From assembly GCA_949361645.1 (NCBI GenBank), contig OX442433.1, forward strand, positions 4,211,720-4,275,719: 64,000 nt of DNA, written 5' to 3'. This document shows positions 41,346 through 55,592 of the stretch, one piece after another. The notes below the pieces were generated by a model. The model saw only the letters and a list, made by a program, of their open reading frames with translations. It did not search any database and was not told the DNA's origin. The translations under genes and the position numbers were made by a program. Position 1 is the stretch's first letter. Every line of letters begins with the position of its first letter. This DNA is from Spongilla lacustris. Its lineage: Eukaryota > Porifera > Demospongiae > Spongillida > Spongillidae.

Positions 41346-44300
41346 AATTAGTAAATCTATATCTATATGGATAGTATGTTTAAATACTTTAGATTTAATC
41401 TGACGTCATCACAAGGTATGATATCCATGTTAATCCATAAGTGTTATCTCTACAGTGAGATAATCACAATGCATGAATTATCATTGAAATCCTAATAACG
41501 ACTTAATAATTAAACCATTACTTGTTACTATATCGATATCCTTACGGATTGAATGTTAAAACTTTTAGATTTAATCTGACATCATCATAAGGTATGATAT
41601 CCATGTTAATCCATAAGTGTTATTTCTACTGTGAGATAATCACAATGCATATATAATTATAGAAATCATAATAAAGACTTTTAGTAATTAAACCATTACT
41701 ATTTAGTAAATCTATATCTATATGGATAGTATGTTTAAAGTTTCAGATTTAATCTGACGTCATCATGGAGTGTGATATGCAATTAAATCCATAATTGTTA
41801 TTTCTAAAGTGAGATAATCACAATGCATATATTATCAATGAAATCATAATAACGACTTTTAATAATTAAACCATTACTAGTTAGTAAATCTATATCTGTA
41901 TGGATAGTATGTTTAAAGGTTTTAGATTTAATCTGACATCATCATAAAGTATGATATCCATGTTAATCCATAAGTGTTATTTCTACAGTGAGATAATCAC
42001 AATGCATGTAGTATCATTGAAATCATAATGACGACTTTTAATAATTAAACCATTACTAGTTAGTAAATCTATACCTATATGGATAGTATGTTTAAAGGTT
42101 TCAGATTTAATCTGGCGTCATCATGGAGTGTGATATGAAATTAAATCCATATCTAAAGTGAGATAATCACAATGCATATATTATAATTGAAATCATAATG
42201 ACGACTTTTAATAATTAAACCATTACTAGCTAGTAAATCTATATCTGTATGGATAGTATGTTTAAAGGTTTTAGATTTAATCTGACGTTATCATAAGGTA
42301 TGATATCCATGTTAATCCATACGTGTTATTGCTACAGTGAGATAATCACAATGCATGTATTGTCATTGAAATCATAATAACGACTTTTAATAACTAAACC
42401 ATTACTAGTTAGTAAATCTATATCTATGTGGATAGTATGTTTAAATATTTTAGATTTAATCTGACGTCATCATAAGGATGATATCCATGTAAATCCATAA
42501 GTGTTATTTCTAAAGTGAGATAATTACAATGCATATATTATCATTGAAATCATAATAACGACTTTTAATAATTAAACCATTACTAGTTAGTAAATCTATA
42601 ACTATATGGATAGTATGTTTAAAGGTTTCAGATTTAATCTGACGTCATCATGGAGTGTGATATGCAATTAAATCCATAAGTGTTATTTCTAAAGTGATAT
42701 AATCACAATGCATATATTATCATTGAAATCATAATAACGACATTTAATAATTAAACCATTACTAGTTAGTAAATCTATATCTAAATGGATAGTATATTTA
42801 TAGGTTTCAGATTTAATCTGACGTAATCATGGAGTGTGATATGAAATTAAATCCATAAGTGTTATTTCTAAAGGAACATATATAATCATTGAAATCACAA
42901 TAACGACTTTTAATAACTAAACCATTACAAGTTAGTAAATCTGTACTTGTATGGATAGTATGTTTAAAGGTTTTAGATTTATTCTGATGTCATCATGGAG
43001 TGTGATATGCAATTAAATCCATAAGTGTTATTTCTAAAGTGAGATAATCACAATGCATATATTATCATTGAAATCATAAAACGACTTTTAATAACTAAAC
43101 CATTACAAGTTAGTAAATCTATATCTGTATGGACAGTATGTTTAAAGGTTTCAAATTTAATCTGGCGTCATCATGGAGTGTGATATGCAATGAAATCCAT
43201 CAGTAGTGAGATAATCACAAAGCATATAATATCATTGAAATCATAATAACGACATTTAATAATTAAACTATTACCAGTTAGTAAATCTATATCTATGTGG
43301 AAGGATGTTTAAATATTTTACATTAAATCTGACGTCATCATAAGGTATGATATCCATGTTAATCCATAAGTGTTATTTCTAGAGTAAGATAATCTCAATG
43401 CATGTATTATCATTAAAATCATAATAACGACTTTTAATAACTAAACCATTACTAGTTAATAAATCTATATCTATATGGATAGTATGTTTAAAGGTTTCAG
43501 ATTTAATCTGACGTCATCATAAGGTATGATATCCATGTTAATCCATAAGTGTTACTTCTACAGTGAGATAATCACAATGTATGTATTATCATTGAAATCA
43601 TAATAACGACTTTTAATAATTAAACCATTACTAGTTAGTAAATCTATATCTATATGGATAGTATGTTTAAACGTTTCAGATTTAGTTTGGCGTCATCATG
43701 GAGTGTGATATGAAATTAAATCCATATCTAAAGTGAGATAATCACAATGCATATATTATCATTGAAATCATAATAACGACTTTTAATAACTAAACCATTA
43801 CTAGTTAGTAAATATATATCTATTAGGATAGTATGTTGAAAGGTTTCAGATTTAATCTGACGTCATCATGGAGTGTGATACGCAATTAAATCAATAAGTG
43901 TTATCTCTAAAGTGAGATAATCACAATGCATTTATTATCATTGAAATCACAATAACAACTTTTAATAACTAAACCATTACTAGTTAGTAAATCCCTATCT
44001 ATGTGAATAGGATGTTTAAATATTTTACATTTAATCTGACGTCATCATAAGGTATGATATCCATGTTAAACCATAAGTGTTGTTTCTACAATGAGATATT
44101 CACAATACATGTATTATAATTGAAATCATAATAACGACTTTTAATAATTTAACCATTAGTAGTTAGTAAATCTAGTCCCATATAGGGAGTATGTCTGAGT
44201 GTATTAGACTGAATTTACCATTGAATGGTTTATGATAAACCATGTTAAACCATAAGTGTTGTTTCCACAATGAGATATTCAAAATACATGTATTATCATT

Positions 44301-47300
44301 AAAATCATAATAACGACGTTTTATAATAAACCATTAGTAGTTAGTAAATCTAGTCCCATATGGGGAGTATGTCTGAGTGTATTAGATTTAATTTACCATT
44401 GAATGGTTTATGATAACCCATGTTAAACCATAAGTGTTGTTTCTACAATGAGATATTCACATTACATGTAGTATCATGAAAATCATAATAACGACTTTTA
44501 ATAATTAAACCATTACTAGTTAGTAAATCTAGTCCCATATGGGGAGTACGTCTGAGTGTATTAGATTTAATTTACCATTGAATGGTTTATGATAAACCAT
44601 GTTAAACCATAAGTGTTATTTCCGCAATGAGATAGTCACAATGCATGTATTATCATTCAAATCATAATAACGACTTTTTATAATTAAACCATTACTAGTT
44701 AGTAAATCTATATCCATATGGATAGTATGTTTAAAGGTTTCAGATTTAATCTGACGTCATAATGGAATGTGATATGCAAATAAATCCATGTGTTATTTCT
44801 AAAGTAAGATAATAACAATGCATATATTATCATTGAAATCATATTAACGAATTTTAATAATTAAACCATTTTTAGTTAGTAAATCTATATCTATAAGGAT
44901 AGTACGTTTAAATATTTTAGATTTAATCTGACGTCATCACAAAGTATGATATCCATGTTAATCTATAAGTGTTATTTCTACTGTTAGATAATCACAATGC
45001 ATATATTATCACTGAAATCATAATAACGACTTTTAATAATTAAACCGTTACTATTTAGTAAATTTATATCTATATGGATAACATGTTTAAAGGTTTCAGA
45101 TTTAATCTGATGTCATCATGGAGTGTGATATGAAATTAAATCCATAAGTGTTATTTCTAAAGTGAGATAATCACAATGCATATATTATCATTGAAATCAT
45201 AATAACGACTTTTAATCACTAAACCATTACTAGTTAGTAAATCCATATCTATATGGATAGTATGCTTAAAGGTTTCAGATTTAATCAGTCGTCATCATGG
45301 AGTGTGGTATGCAATTAAATCCATAAGTGTTATTTCTAAAGTGAGATAATCACAATGCATATATTATCATTGAAATCATAATAACGACTTTTAATAACTA
45401 AACCATTACTAGTTAGTAAATCTATATCTATGTGGATAGTATGTTTAAATATTTTAGATTTAATCTGACGTCATCATAAGGATGATATCCATGTAAATCC
45501 ATAAGTGTTATTTCCAAAGTGAGATAATTACAATGCATACATTATCATTGAAATCATAATAACGACTTTTAATAATTAAACCATTACTAGTTAGTAAATC
45601 TATAACTATACGGATAGTATGTTTAAAGGTTTCAGATTTAATCTGACGTCATCATGGAGTGTGATATGCAATTAAATCCATAAGTGTTATTTCTAAAGTG
45701 ATACAATCAGAATGCATATATTATAATTGAAATCATAATAACGACATTTAATAATTAAACCATTACTAGTTAGTAAATCTAAATCTATATGGATAGTATA
45801 TTTATAGGTTTCAGATTTAATCTGACGTAATCATGGAGTGTGATATGCAATTAAATCCATAAGTGTTATTTCTAAAGGGAGATTATCACAATGCATATAT
45901 TATCATTGAAATCATAATAACGACATTTAATAACTAAACCATTACTAGTTAGTAAATCTATATCCATATGGATAGTATGTTTAAGGGTTTCAGATTTAAT
46001 CTGACGTCATCATGGAGTGTGATATGCATGTAAATCCATAAGTGTCATTTCTAAAGTGAGATAATCACATGCATATATTATCGAAATCATAATAACGACA
46101 TTTAATAATTAAACCATTACTAGTTAGTAAATCTATATCTATATGGATAGTATGTTTATAGGTTTCAGATTTAATCTGACGTCATCATGGAGTGTGATAT
46201 GCAATTACATCTATAAGTGTTATTTCTAAAGTGAGATAATCACAATGCATACATTATCATTGAAATCATAATAACGACTTTTAAGAATTAAACCATTACT
46301 TGTTAGTAAATCTATATCTATTAGGATAGTATTTTTAAATATTTTAGATTTAATCTGACGTCATCACAAGGTATGATATCCATGTTAATCCATAAGTGTT
46401 ATTTCTAAAGTGAGATAATCACAATGCATATATTATCGAAATCATAATAACGACATTTAATAATTAAACCATTACTAGTTAGTAAATCTACATCTATATG
46501 GATAGTACGTTTATAGGTTTCAGATTTAATCTGACGTCATCATGGAGTGTGATATGCAATTACATCCATAAGTGTTATTTCTAAAGTGAGATAATCACAA
46601 TGCATATATTATCATTGAAATCATAATAACGACTTTTAATAACTAAACCATTACTAGTTAGTAAATCTATATCTATGTGGATAGTATGTTTAAATATTTT
46701 AGATTTAATCTGACGTCATTATAAGGATGATATCCATGTAAATCCATAAGTGTTATTTCTAAAGTGAGACAATTACAATGCATATATAATCATTGAAATC
46801 ATAATAACGACTTTTAATAATTAAACCATTACTATTTAGTAAATCTATAACTATATGGATAGTATGTTTAAAGGTTTCAGATTAAATCTGACGTCATCAT
46901 GGAGTGTGATATGCAATTAAATCCATATGTGTTATTTAAGGTGAGATAATCACAATACATATATTATCATTGAAATCATAATAACGACTTTTAATAACTA
47001 AACCATTACTAGTTAGTAAATCTATATCTATATGGATAGTATGTTTAAATATTTTAGATTTAATCTGACATCATCACAAGGTATGATATCCATGTTAATC
47101 CATAAGTGTGATTTCTACAGTGAGATAATCACAATGCATGTATTATCATTGAAATCCTAATAACGACTTTTAATAATTAAACCATTACTTGCTAGTATAT
47201 CGATATCCATATGGATAGAATGTTTAAAGCTTTTAGATTTAATCTGACGTCATCATAAGGTATGATATCCATGTTAATCCATAATTGTTATTTCTACTGT

Positions 47301-49460
47301 GAGATATTCACATTACATGTAGTATCATTAAAATCATAATAACGACTTTTAATAATTAAACCATTACTAGTTAGTAAATCTATATCTATATGGATAGTGT
47401 GTTTAAATATTTTACATTTAATCTGACGTCATCATAAGGTATGATATCCATGTTAATCCATAAGTGTTAATTCTACAATGAGATAATCACAATGCATGTA
47501 TTATCATTCAAATCATAATAACGACTTTTTATAATAAAACCATTACTAGTTAGTAAATCTATATCCATATGGATAGTATGTTTAAAGGTTTCAGATTTAA
47601 TCTGACGTCATAATGGAATGTGATATGCAATTAAATCCATAAGTGTTATTTCTATAGTGAGATAATCACAATGCATATATTATCATTGAAATCACAATAA
47701 CGACTTTTAATAACTAAATCATTACAAGTTAGTAAATCTGTACTTGTATGGATAGTATGTTTAAAGGTTTTAGATTTATTCTGACGTCATCATGGAGTGT
47801 GATATGCAATTAAATCCATAAGTGTTATTTCTAAAGTGAGATAATCACAATGAATATATTATCATTGAAATCATAATAACGACATCTAATAACTAAACCA
47901 TTACTAGTTAGTAAATCTAAATCTATATGGTTAGTATGCTTAAAGGTTTCAGATTTAGTTTGACGTCATCATGGAGTGTGATGTGGAATTAAATCGATAA
48001 GTGTTATTCCTAAACTGAGATAATCACAATGCATATATTATCATTGAAATCACAATAAAGACTTTTAATAATTAAACTATTACTAGTTAGTAAATCTACA
48101 TATGTATGGATAGTATGTTTAAAGGTTTTAGATTCAATCTGACGTCATTATGGAGTGTGATATGCAATTAAAGCCATAAGTGTTATTTCTAAAGTGATAT
48201 AATCACAATGCATATATTATCATTGAAATCATAATAACGACTTTTAACAAATAAACTATTACTAGTTAGTAAATCTACATATGTATGGATAGTATGTTTA
48301 AAGGTTTTAGATTTAATCTGACGTCATTATGGAGTGTGATATGCAATTAAATCCATAAGTGTTATTTCTAAAGTGATATAATCACAAGGCATATATTATC
48401 ATTGAAATCATAATAACGACTTTTAATAATTAAACCATTACTAGTTAGTAAATCCATATCTATATGGATAGTATGTTTAAATATTGTAGATTTAATCTGA
48501 CGTCATCACAAGGTATGATATCCATGTTAATCCATAAGTGTTATTTCTAAAGTGAGATAATCACAATGCATATATTATCGAAATCATAATAACGACATTT
48601 AATAATTAAACCATTACTAGTTAATAAATATATATCTATATGGATAGTATGTTTAAAGGTTTCAGATTTAATCTGACGTCATTATGGAGTGTGATATGCA
48701 ATTAAATCCATAAGTGTTATTTCTAAAGTGATATGATCACAATGCATATATTATCATTGAAATCATAATAACGACTTTTAATAATTAAACCATTACTAAT
48801 TAGTAAATCTATATCTATATGGATAGTATGTTTAAATATCTTAGATTTAATCTGACGTCATCACAAGGTATGATATCCATGTTAATCCATAAGTGTTATT
48901 TCTACTGTGAGATAATATATAATTTTGAAATCATAATAACGACTTTTAATAATTAAACCATTACTATTTAGTAAATCTATATTTATATGGATAGTATATT
49001 TATAGGTTTCAGATTTAATCTGACGTCATCATGGAGTGTGATATGCAATTAAATCCATAAGTGTTATTTCTAAAGTGAGATAATCACAATGCATACATAA
49101 TTATTGAAATCATAATAACGACATTTAATAATTAAACTATTACCAGTTAGAAAATGTACATCTATAAGGATAGTATGCTTAAAGGTTTCAGATTTAATCT
49201 GACGTCATCATGGAGTGTGATATGCAATTAAATCCATTTGTGTTATTTATAGTGAGATAATCACAATACATATATTATCATTGAAATCATAATAACGACA
49301 TTGAATAATTAAACTATTACTAGTTCGAAAATCTACATCTGTATGGATAGTATGTTTAAAAGTTTTAGATTTAATCTGACGTCATCATGGAGTGTGATAT
49401 GCAATTAAATCCATAAGTGTTATTCCTAAAGTGAGATAATCACAATGCATACATTATCAT
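41346..49460 (+). repeat. 177-bp satellite, block 3
   Basis: Same monomers as blocks 1 and 2, with the TGGAGTGTGATATGC and TAAGGTATGATATCC types mixed. The region near 43190-43330 (CCATCAGTAGTGAGATAATC, AAGCATATAATATC, GGAAGGATGTT) repeats the unusual monomers at 31385-31500. A run of third-type monomers lies at 44060-44640. Confidence 0.97.
44060..44640 (+). repeat. Third-type satellite monomers inside the array
   Basis: Three monomers with ATGAGATATTCACAATACAT, TCTAGTCCCATATGGGGAGT, GTATTAGATTTAATTTACCA and TTTATGATAAACCATGTTAA. They lack TGACGTCA. Their nearest relatives in the window are the first two monomers at the left edge (27811-28170). Confidence 0.9.
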
Positions 49461-49586
49461 TAATAATAATAATTTCATGTGCATGTGATATACACATAGG
49501 CAAGTAATGGCATATATTAGATATGCACTTGTATACTGCCCCTAAAATGCGTAGCATTTACAAAAAATAGATAAATCAACATTGTT
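49461..49586 (-). mobile_element. LINE 3' tail, about 125 bp, antisense
   Basis: AATAATAATAATTTCATGTG ... GCCCCTAAAATGCGTAGCAT ... AAATCAACATTGTT is the reverse complement of the end of the LINE at about 33050-33175, including the last codons, the stop and the 3' UTR. TCATT flanks it on both sides, which fits a 5-bp target duplication. Confidence 0.92.
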
Positions 49587-51909
49587 CATTGAAATCATAA
49601 TAACGACTTTTAATAACTAAACCATTACTAGTTAGTAAATCTATATCTATATGGATAGTATGTTTAAATATTTTAGATTTAACTGACATCATCACAAGGT
49701 ATGATATCCATGTTAATCCATAAGTGTTATTTCTACAGTGAGATAATCACAATGCATGTATTATCATTGAAATCCTAATAACGACTTTTAATAATTAAAC
49801 CATTACTTGTTAGTATATTGATATCCATATGGATAGAGTTTAAAGCTTTTAGATTTAATCTGACGTCATCATAAGGTATGATATCCATATTAATCCATAA
49901 GTGTTATTTCTACTGTGAGATATTCACATTAGATGTAGTATCATTAAAATCATAATAACGACTTTTAGTAATTAAACCATTACTAGTTAGTAAATCTATA
50001 TCGATGTGGATAGTATGTTTAAATATTTTACATTTAATCTGACGTCATCATAAGGTATGATATCCTTGTTAATCCATACGTGTTAATTCTAAAATGAGAT
50101 AATCACAATGCATATATTATCATTGAAATCATAATAACGACATTTAATAACTAAACCATTACTAGTTAGTAAATCTAAATCTATATGGTTAGTATGCTTA
50201 AAGGTTTCAGATTTAGTTTGACGTCATCATGGAGTGCGATGTGGAATTAAATCGATAAGTGTTATTCCTAAACTGAGATAATCACAATGCATATATTATC
50301 ATTGAAATCACAATAACGACTTTTAATAATTAAACTATTACTAGTTAGTAAATCTACATATGTATGGATAGTATGTTTAAAGGTTTTAGATTCATTCTGA
50401 CGTCATTATGGAGTGTGATATGCAATTAAAGCCATAAGTGTTATTTCTAAAGTGATATAATCACAATGCATATATTATCATTGAAATCATAATAACGACT
50501 TTTAACAAATAAACTATTACTAGTTAGTAAATCTACATATGTATGGATAGTATGTTCAAAGGTTTTAGATTTAATCTGACGTCATTATGGAGTGTGATAT
50601 GCAATTAAATCCATAAGTGTTATTTCTAAAGTGATATAATCACAAGGCATATATTATCATTGAAATCATAATAACGACTTTTAATAATTAAACCATTACT
50701 AGTTAGTAAATCTATATCTATATGGATAGTATGTTTAAATATTTTAGATTTAATCTGACGTCATCACAAGGTATGATATCCATGTTAATCCATAAGTGTT
50801 ATTTCTAAAGTGAGATAATCACAATGCATATATTATCGAAATCATAATAACGACATTTAATAATTAAACCATTACTTGTTAGTAAATCTATATCTATATG
50901 GATAGTATGTTTATAGGTTTCAGATTTAATCTGACGTCATCATGGAGTGTGATATGCAATTACATCGATAAGTGTTATTTCTAAAGTGAGATAATCACAA
51001 TGCATATATTATCATTGAAATCATAATAATGACTTTTAATCACTAAACCATTACTAGTTAGTAAATCCATATCTATATGGATAGTATGCTTAAAGGTTTC
51101 AGATTTAATCAGTCGTCATCATGGAGTGTGGTATGCAATTGAATCCATAAGTGTTATTTCTAAAGTGAGATAATCACAATGCATATATTATCATTGAAAT
51201 CATAATAACGACTTTTAATAACTAAACCATTACTAGTTAGTAAATCTATATCTATGTGGATAGTATGTTTAAATATTTTAGATTTAATCTGACGTCATCA
51301 TAAGGATGATATCCATGTAAATCCATAAGTGTTATTTCTAAAGTGAGATAATAACAATGCATATATTATCATTTAAATCATAATAACGACTTTTAATAAT
51401 TAAACCATTACTAGTTAGTAAATCTATAACTATATGGATAGTATGTTTAAGGGTTTCAGATTTAATCTGACGTCATCATGGAGTGTGATATGCATGTAAA
51501 TCCATAAGTGTTATTTCTAAATTGAGATAATCACAATGCATATATTATCGAAATCATAATAACGACATTTAATAATTAAACCATTACCAGTTAGTAAATC
51601 TATATCTATATGGATAGTATGTTAATAGGTTTCAGATTTAATCTGACGTCATCATGGAGTGTGATATGCAATTACATCCATAAGTGTTATTTCTAAAGTG
51701 AGATAATCTCAATGCATACATTATCATTGAAATCATAATAACGACTTTTAATAATTAAACCATTCCTCGTTAGTAAATCTATATCTATATGGATAGTATT
51801 TTTAAATATTTTAGATTTAATCTGACGTCATCACAAGGTATGATATCCATGTTAATCCATAAGTGTTATTTCTACAGTGAGATAATCACAATGCATGTAT
51901 TGTCATTGT
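49587..51909 (+). repeat. 177-bp satellite, block 4 and right end of the array
   Basis: Monomers continue to AATGCATGTATTGTCATTG near 51909 and then stop abruptly. The segment from about 50135 to 50850 repeats 47877-48590 at an offset of 2258 bp. Confidence 0.97.
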
Positions 51910-52364
51910 TGTTTGTATATAAACCTAAATATGTAGTATTTTTCATTTGCCATTAATTCATATATGACTAAGCAGCCATTGAACCAGAAGCATTGTTTTT
52001 TTTTAAAGCGAAGATCGATTTAGATTGCATAGCAAAACGACATGTTAGGTTTAGCCCCTTCCCCTCTTTTCATATCGGGCAGCTCACCTTGCGCATGAAA
52101 TTGAATTACTCATCTTGTTTATTTTTCGGTTGTGGGTGTTTTGGACTTTTGGTACATGATGTATATACATGTGTCTGTGCAAACTATTAATTCTTTTGTG
52201 TTGCCAAATCAATGTTTTCAAAAGCTTCCGCGCGAAGCGCGGGAGGGGGCACATCCCCCTCCCGCATCCTCCTCCCCCTTTTGGTGACACACGCCCACTT
52301 TGGGTCAAAATTTTTTTTTTTCGAACCCCCCCTTTTTCTGACCTGGCTACGGGCTTGATCAGTA
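51910..52364. other. Spacer between satellite and minisatellite with a GC-rich dispersed-repeat fragment
   Basis: AT-rich up to about 52215. Then a sharply different block follows (GCGCGAAGCGCGGGAGGGGG, CATCCCCCTCCCGC, T11, CCTGGCTACGGGCTTGATC). It looks like the 3' end of a dispersed element that I cannot name. Short frames here are not convincing. Confidence 0.5.
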
Positions 52365-55300
52365 GGCCTACTATCAGAGCACAAACAGTAGGCCTACTAT
52401 CGGAGCACCAACAGTATGCCCACTACCAGAGAACAAACAGTAGGTCTACTATCGGAGCACCAACAGTATAGGCCTACCATCAAAGCACCAACAGTAAGCC
52501 TACTACCAGAGCACCATCAGTAGGTCTACTCCCAGTCAACCATCAGTAGGCCTATTATCAGAGCACCAAAATGTGGACCTGCTACCAGAGCAACAACACT
52601 ACTAGTAGGCCTTCTATTAGGACACCGAAAGTAGGCCTACTGTTGGTCCACTTCCAGTAGGCCTACTATCAGAGTGCGAACAGTACATGTACTATCAGAG
52701 CACCAAGAGTAGGCTCATTACCAGAGCACCAACAGTAGCTCTACTACCAGACGACCCTTTCAAATCACCAACAGTAGGTCTACTATCGGAGCACCAACTG
52801 TAGCTCTACATGCAGAGCACCAACAGTAGGTCTACTATCAGAGCACCAATAGTAGGCTTACTATCAGAGCACCATGTAACTGTAGGCCTACTATCAGAAC
52901 TCTAACAGTAGGCCTACTATCAGAGCACAACAGTGGGCCCACTACCAGAGCACTATCAGTAGGCCTACTTTCAAATCACCAACAGTAGGTCTACTATCTG
53001 AGCTCCAACTGTAGCCCTACATGCAGAGCACCAACAGTTGGTCTACTATCAGAGCACCAACAGTAGGCCTACTACCAGAGCACCAACTGTAAGCCTACTA
53101 TCAGAGGACCAACAGTAGCCCTACTATCAGAGCACCGGCAGTAGGCCTACTCCCAGAGCACCAACAGAAATCCTACTACCAGAGCGCTAACAGTAGGCCT
53201 ACTACCTGAGCACTAAACGTAGGCCTACTATCAAAGCACCAACAGTAGTCCTACTACCAGGGCACCAACAGTTCTAGTTAGCCTACTATCAGAGCACCAT
53301 CAGTAGGCCTACTACCAGAGCACCAACAGTAGGTCTACTATCTGAGCACCAACAGTATAGCAACTATCAGAGCACCAACAGTAGGCCTACTACCAGAGCA
53401 CCAACAGTAGCCCTACTACCAGAGTTCCAAATGTAGGCGTACTATCAGAGCACTAATAATACTAGTAGGGCTACTATCACAGCACCAACAGTAGGTCTAT
53501 TACCAGAGCACCAACCGTAGGCCTACTATCAGAGCACCAACAGTAGGCCTACAATCAGAAAACCATTTAACTGTAGGCCTACTATCAGGACTCTAACAGT
53601 AGGCCTACTATCAGACCACAAACAGTTGGCCTACTACCAGATCACCAACAGTAGGCCTATACAATCACAGCACCAACAGTCGACCTACAATCAGAGCACC
53701 AAACAAAAGTATGCCTACTATCACAACTCCAACTGTAGGCCAACGATCAGAGCTCCATCAGCAGTCCTACAATCAGACTACCAACAGTAGGCTTACAACC
53801 AGAGCACCATCAGTAGGCCTACTACCAGAGCACCAACAGTAGCTCTACTACCACAGGACCATCGGTAGGCCAGTTTCTACCTGGGCACCAACATGGTCCT
53901 ATACAATCAGAGCACCAACAGTAGGCTTACTATCAGAGCACCAGGCAACAGTAGGCCTACTATCAGAACTCCAACAGTAAGCCTTCTATCAGAACTCCAT
54001 TAGTAGGCCTACTATCAGAACACCAACAATGGGCTTACAACAAGAGCACCAATAGTGGGCCTACCATCAAGTCACCAACAGTATGTCTATCAGAGCAACA
54101 ACAGTAACCCTACTATCAGAGCATCAACAGTAGGTCTACTATCAGAGCAACAATATTAGGCCTACTACCAGAGCACCAACAGTTGGCCTATACTTTCCGA
54201 CCACCAACAGTAGGCCTACTATCAGAGCACCATGTAACTGTAGGCCTACTATCAGAACTCTAACAGTAGGCATACTATCAGAGCACGAACAGTGGGCCTA
54301 CTACCACCATCAGCAGCCCAATTGTCAAATCACCAGCAGTAGGTCTACTATCTGAGCACCAACTGTAGCCCGACTACCAGAGCACCAACAGTAGGCCTAC
54401 TATCAGAGCGCCAACAGTAGGTCTAATACCAGAGCACCAACAGTAGCCCTAATATCTGAGCACCAATAATAGGCGTACTCCCAGAGCACCAACAGAAGGC
54501 CTACTACAAGAGCACCAATTGTACGCCTACTATCTGAGGACCAACAGTAACCCTACTATTACTGCACCAACAGTAGGCCTACTCACAGAGCACCAACAGA
54601 AGGCCTACTACCAGAGTACTAATAGTAGGCCTACTACTAGAGCACAAAAGGTAGGCCTACTATCAAAGCACCAATAGTAGGCCTACTACCAGAGCATCGA
54701 ATGTAAGCCTACTATCAGAGCACCAACAGTTCTAGTACGCCTACTATCAGAGCGCCAACAGTAGGTCTACTACCAGAGGACCAACAGTAGGCCTACTGTC
54801 AGAGCACCAACAGTAGGCCCATTACCAGAGAACCAACAGTAGCTCTATTACTAGAGGACCAACGGTAGGCCTACTACCAGAGCACCAACAATAGGCCTAT
54901 GCTATCATAGCACCAACAGCAGGCCTACTATCAGAGCACAATGCAACAGTAGGCCTACTATCAGAACTCCAACAGTAGGCCAACTATCATAGCTCCATCA
55001 GTAGCCCAACTATCACAGCACCAACAGTAGGCCTACTATCAGAGCACCAACAGTGGGCCTACTACCAGAGCACCATCATTAGGCCTACTATCAGAGGACC
55101 AACAGTAGCCCTACCATCACAGCACCGAAATTAGGCCTACTCCCAGAGAACCTACAATAGGCCTACTACCAGAGCAAAAACAGTAGGCCTGCTACTAAAG
55201 CACTAAATGTAGGCTTACAATCAAAGCACCAAAAGTAGGCCTACTACCATACCACCAATTGTTAGCCTACTACCATAGCACCGAATGTTAGCCTACTATC

Positions 55301-55472
55301 AGAGCAGTTCTAGTATGCCTTCTATCAAAGCGCCAACAGTAGGTCTACTACCAAAGCACCATCAGTAGCCCTAATATATAACCGCCAACGTTAGGCCTAC
55401 TCCCAGAGCACCAACAGAAGGCCTACTACATGAGCACCAACTGTACACCTACTATCAGAGGACCAACAGTAA
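52365..55472 (+). repeat. Minisatellite, unit about 26 bp, block 1
   Basis: Head-to-tail copies of a unit close to AGTAGGCCTACTATCAGAGC + ACCAAC. The core GTAGGCCTAC is a perfect 10-bp palindrome. Frequent variants are TACCAG for TATCAG, CTCCCAG, AGGTCTAC and AGCCCTAC. Marker variants (GTTCTAGT insert, CACCATGTAACTG, CTACATGCAG) recur hundreds of bases apart in similar order, which shows a higher-order structure. No coding frame is supported. Confidence 0.97.
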
Positions 55473-55585
55473 TGTTGCGTACATATTCGAATACACATAT
55501 GAATTCATTATGTAATGCTATGTCATGTGATGTAAATTAGTGATGATTATTAAATTATATTTTCTGGTCGCATGAAAGCTCGTCT
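55473..55585 (+). repeat. 5' LTR of the Gypsy element
   Basis: Starts TGTTGCGTACATATTCGAAT and ends near GCATGAAAGCTCGTC. It is 113 bp, very short for this class. An ATG at 55572 lies inside it, in frame with gag. The exact last base is uncertain by one or two. Confidence 0.9.
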
Positions 55586-55592
55586 ATTCATC

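Noticed and set aside
27811..51909. TGACGTCA sites as functional promoters
   Set aside because: They are repeated once per satellite monomer without any gene next to them. Conservation of the repeat explains their number, so no regulatory feature is called.
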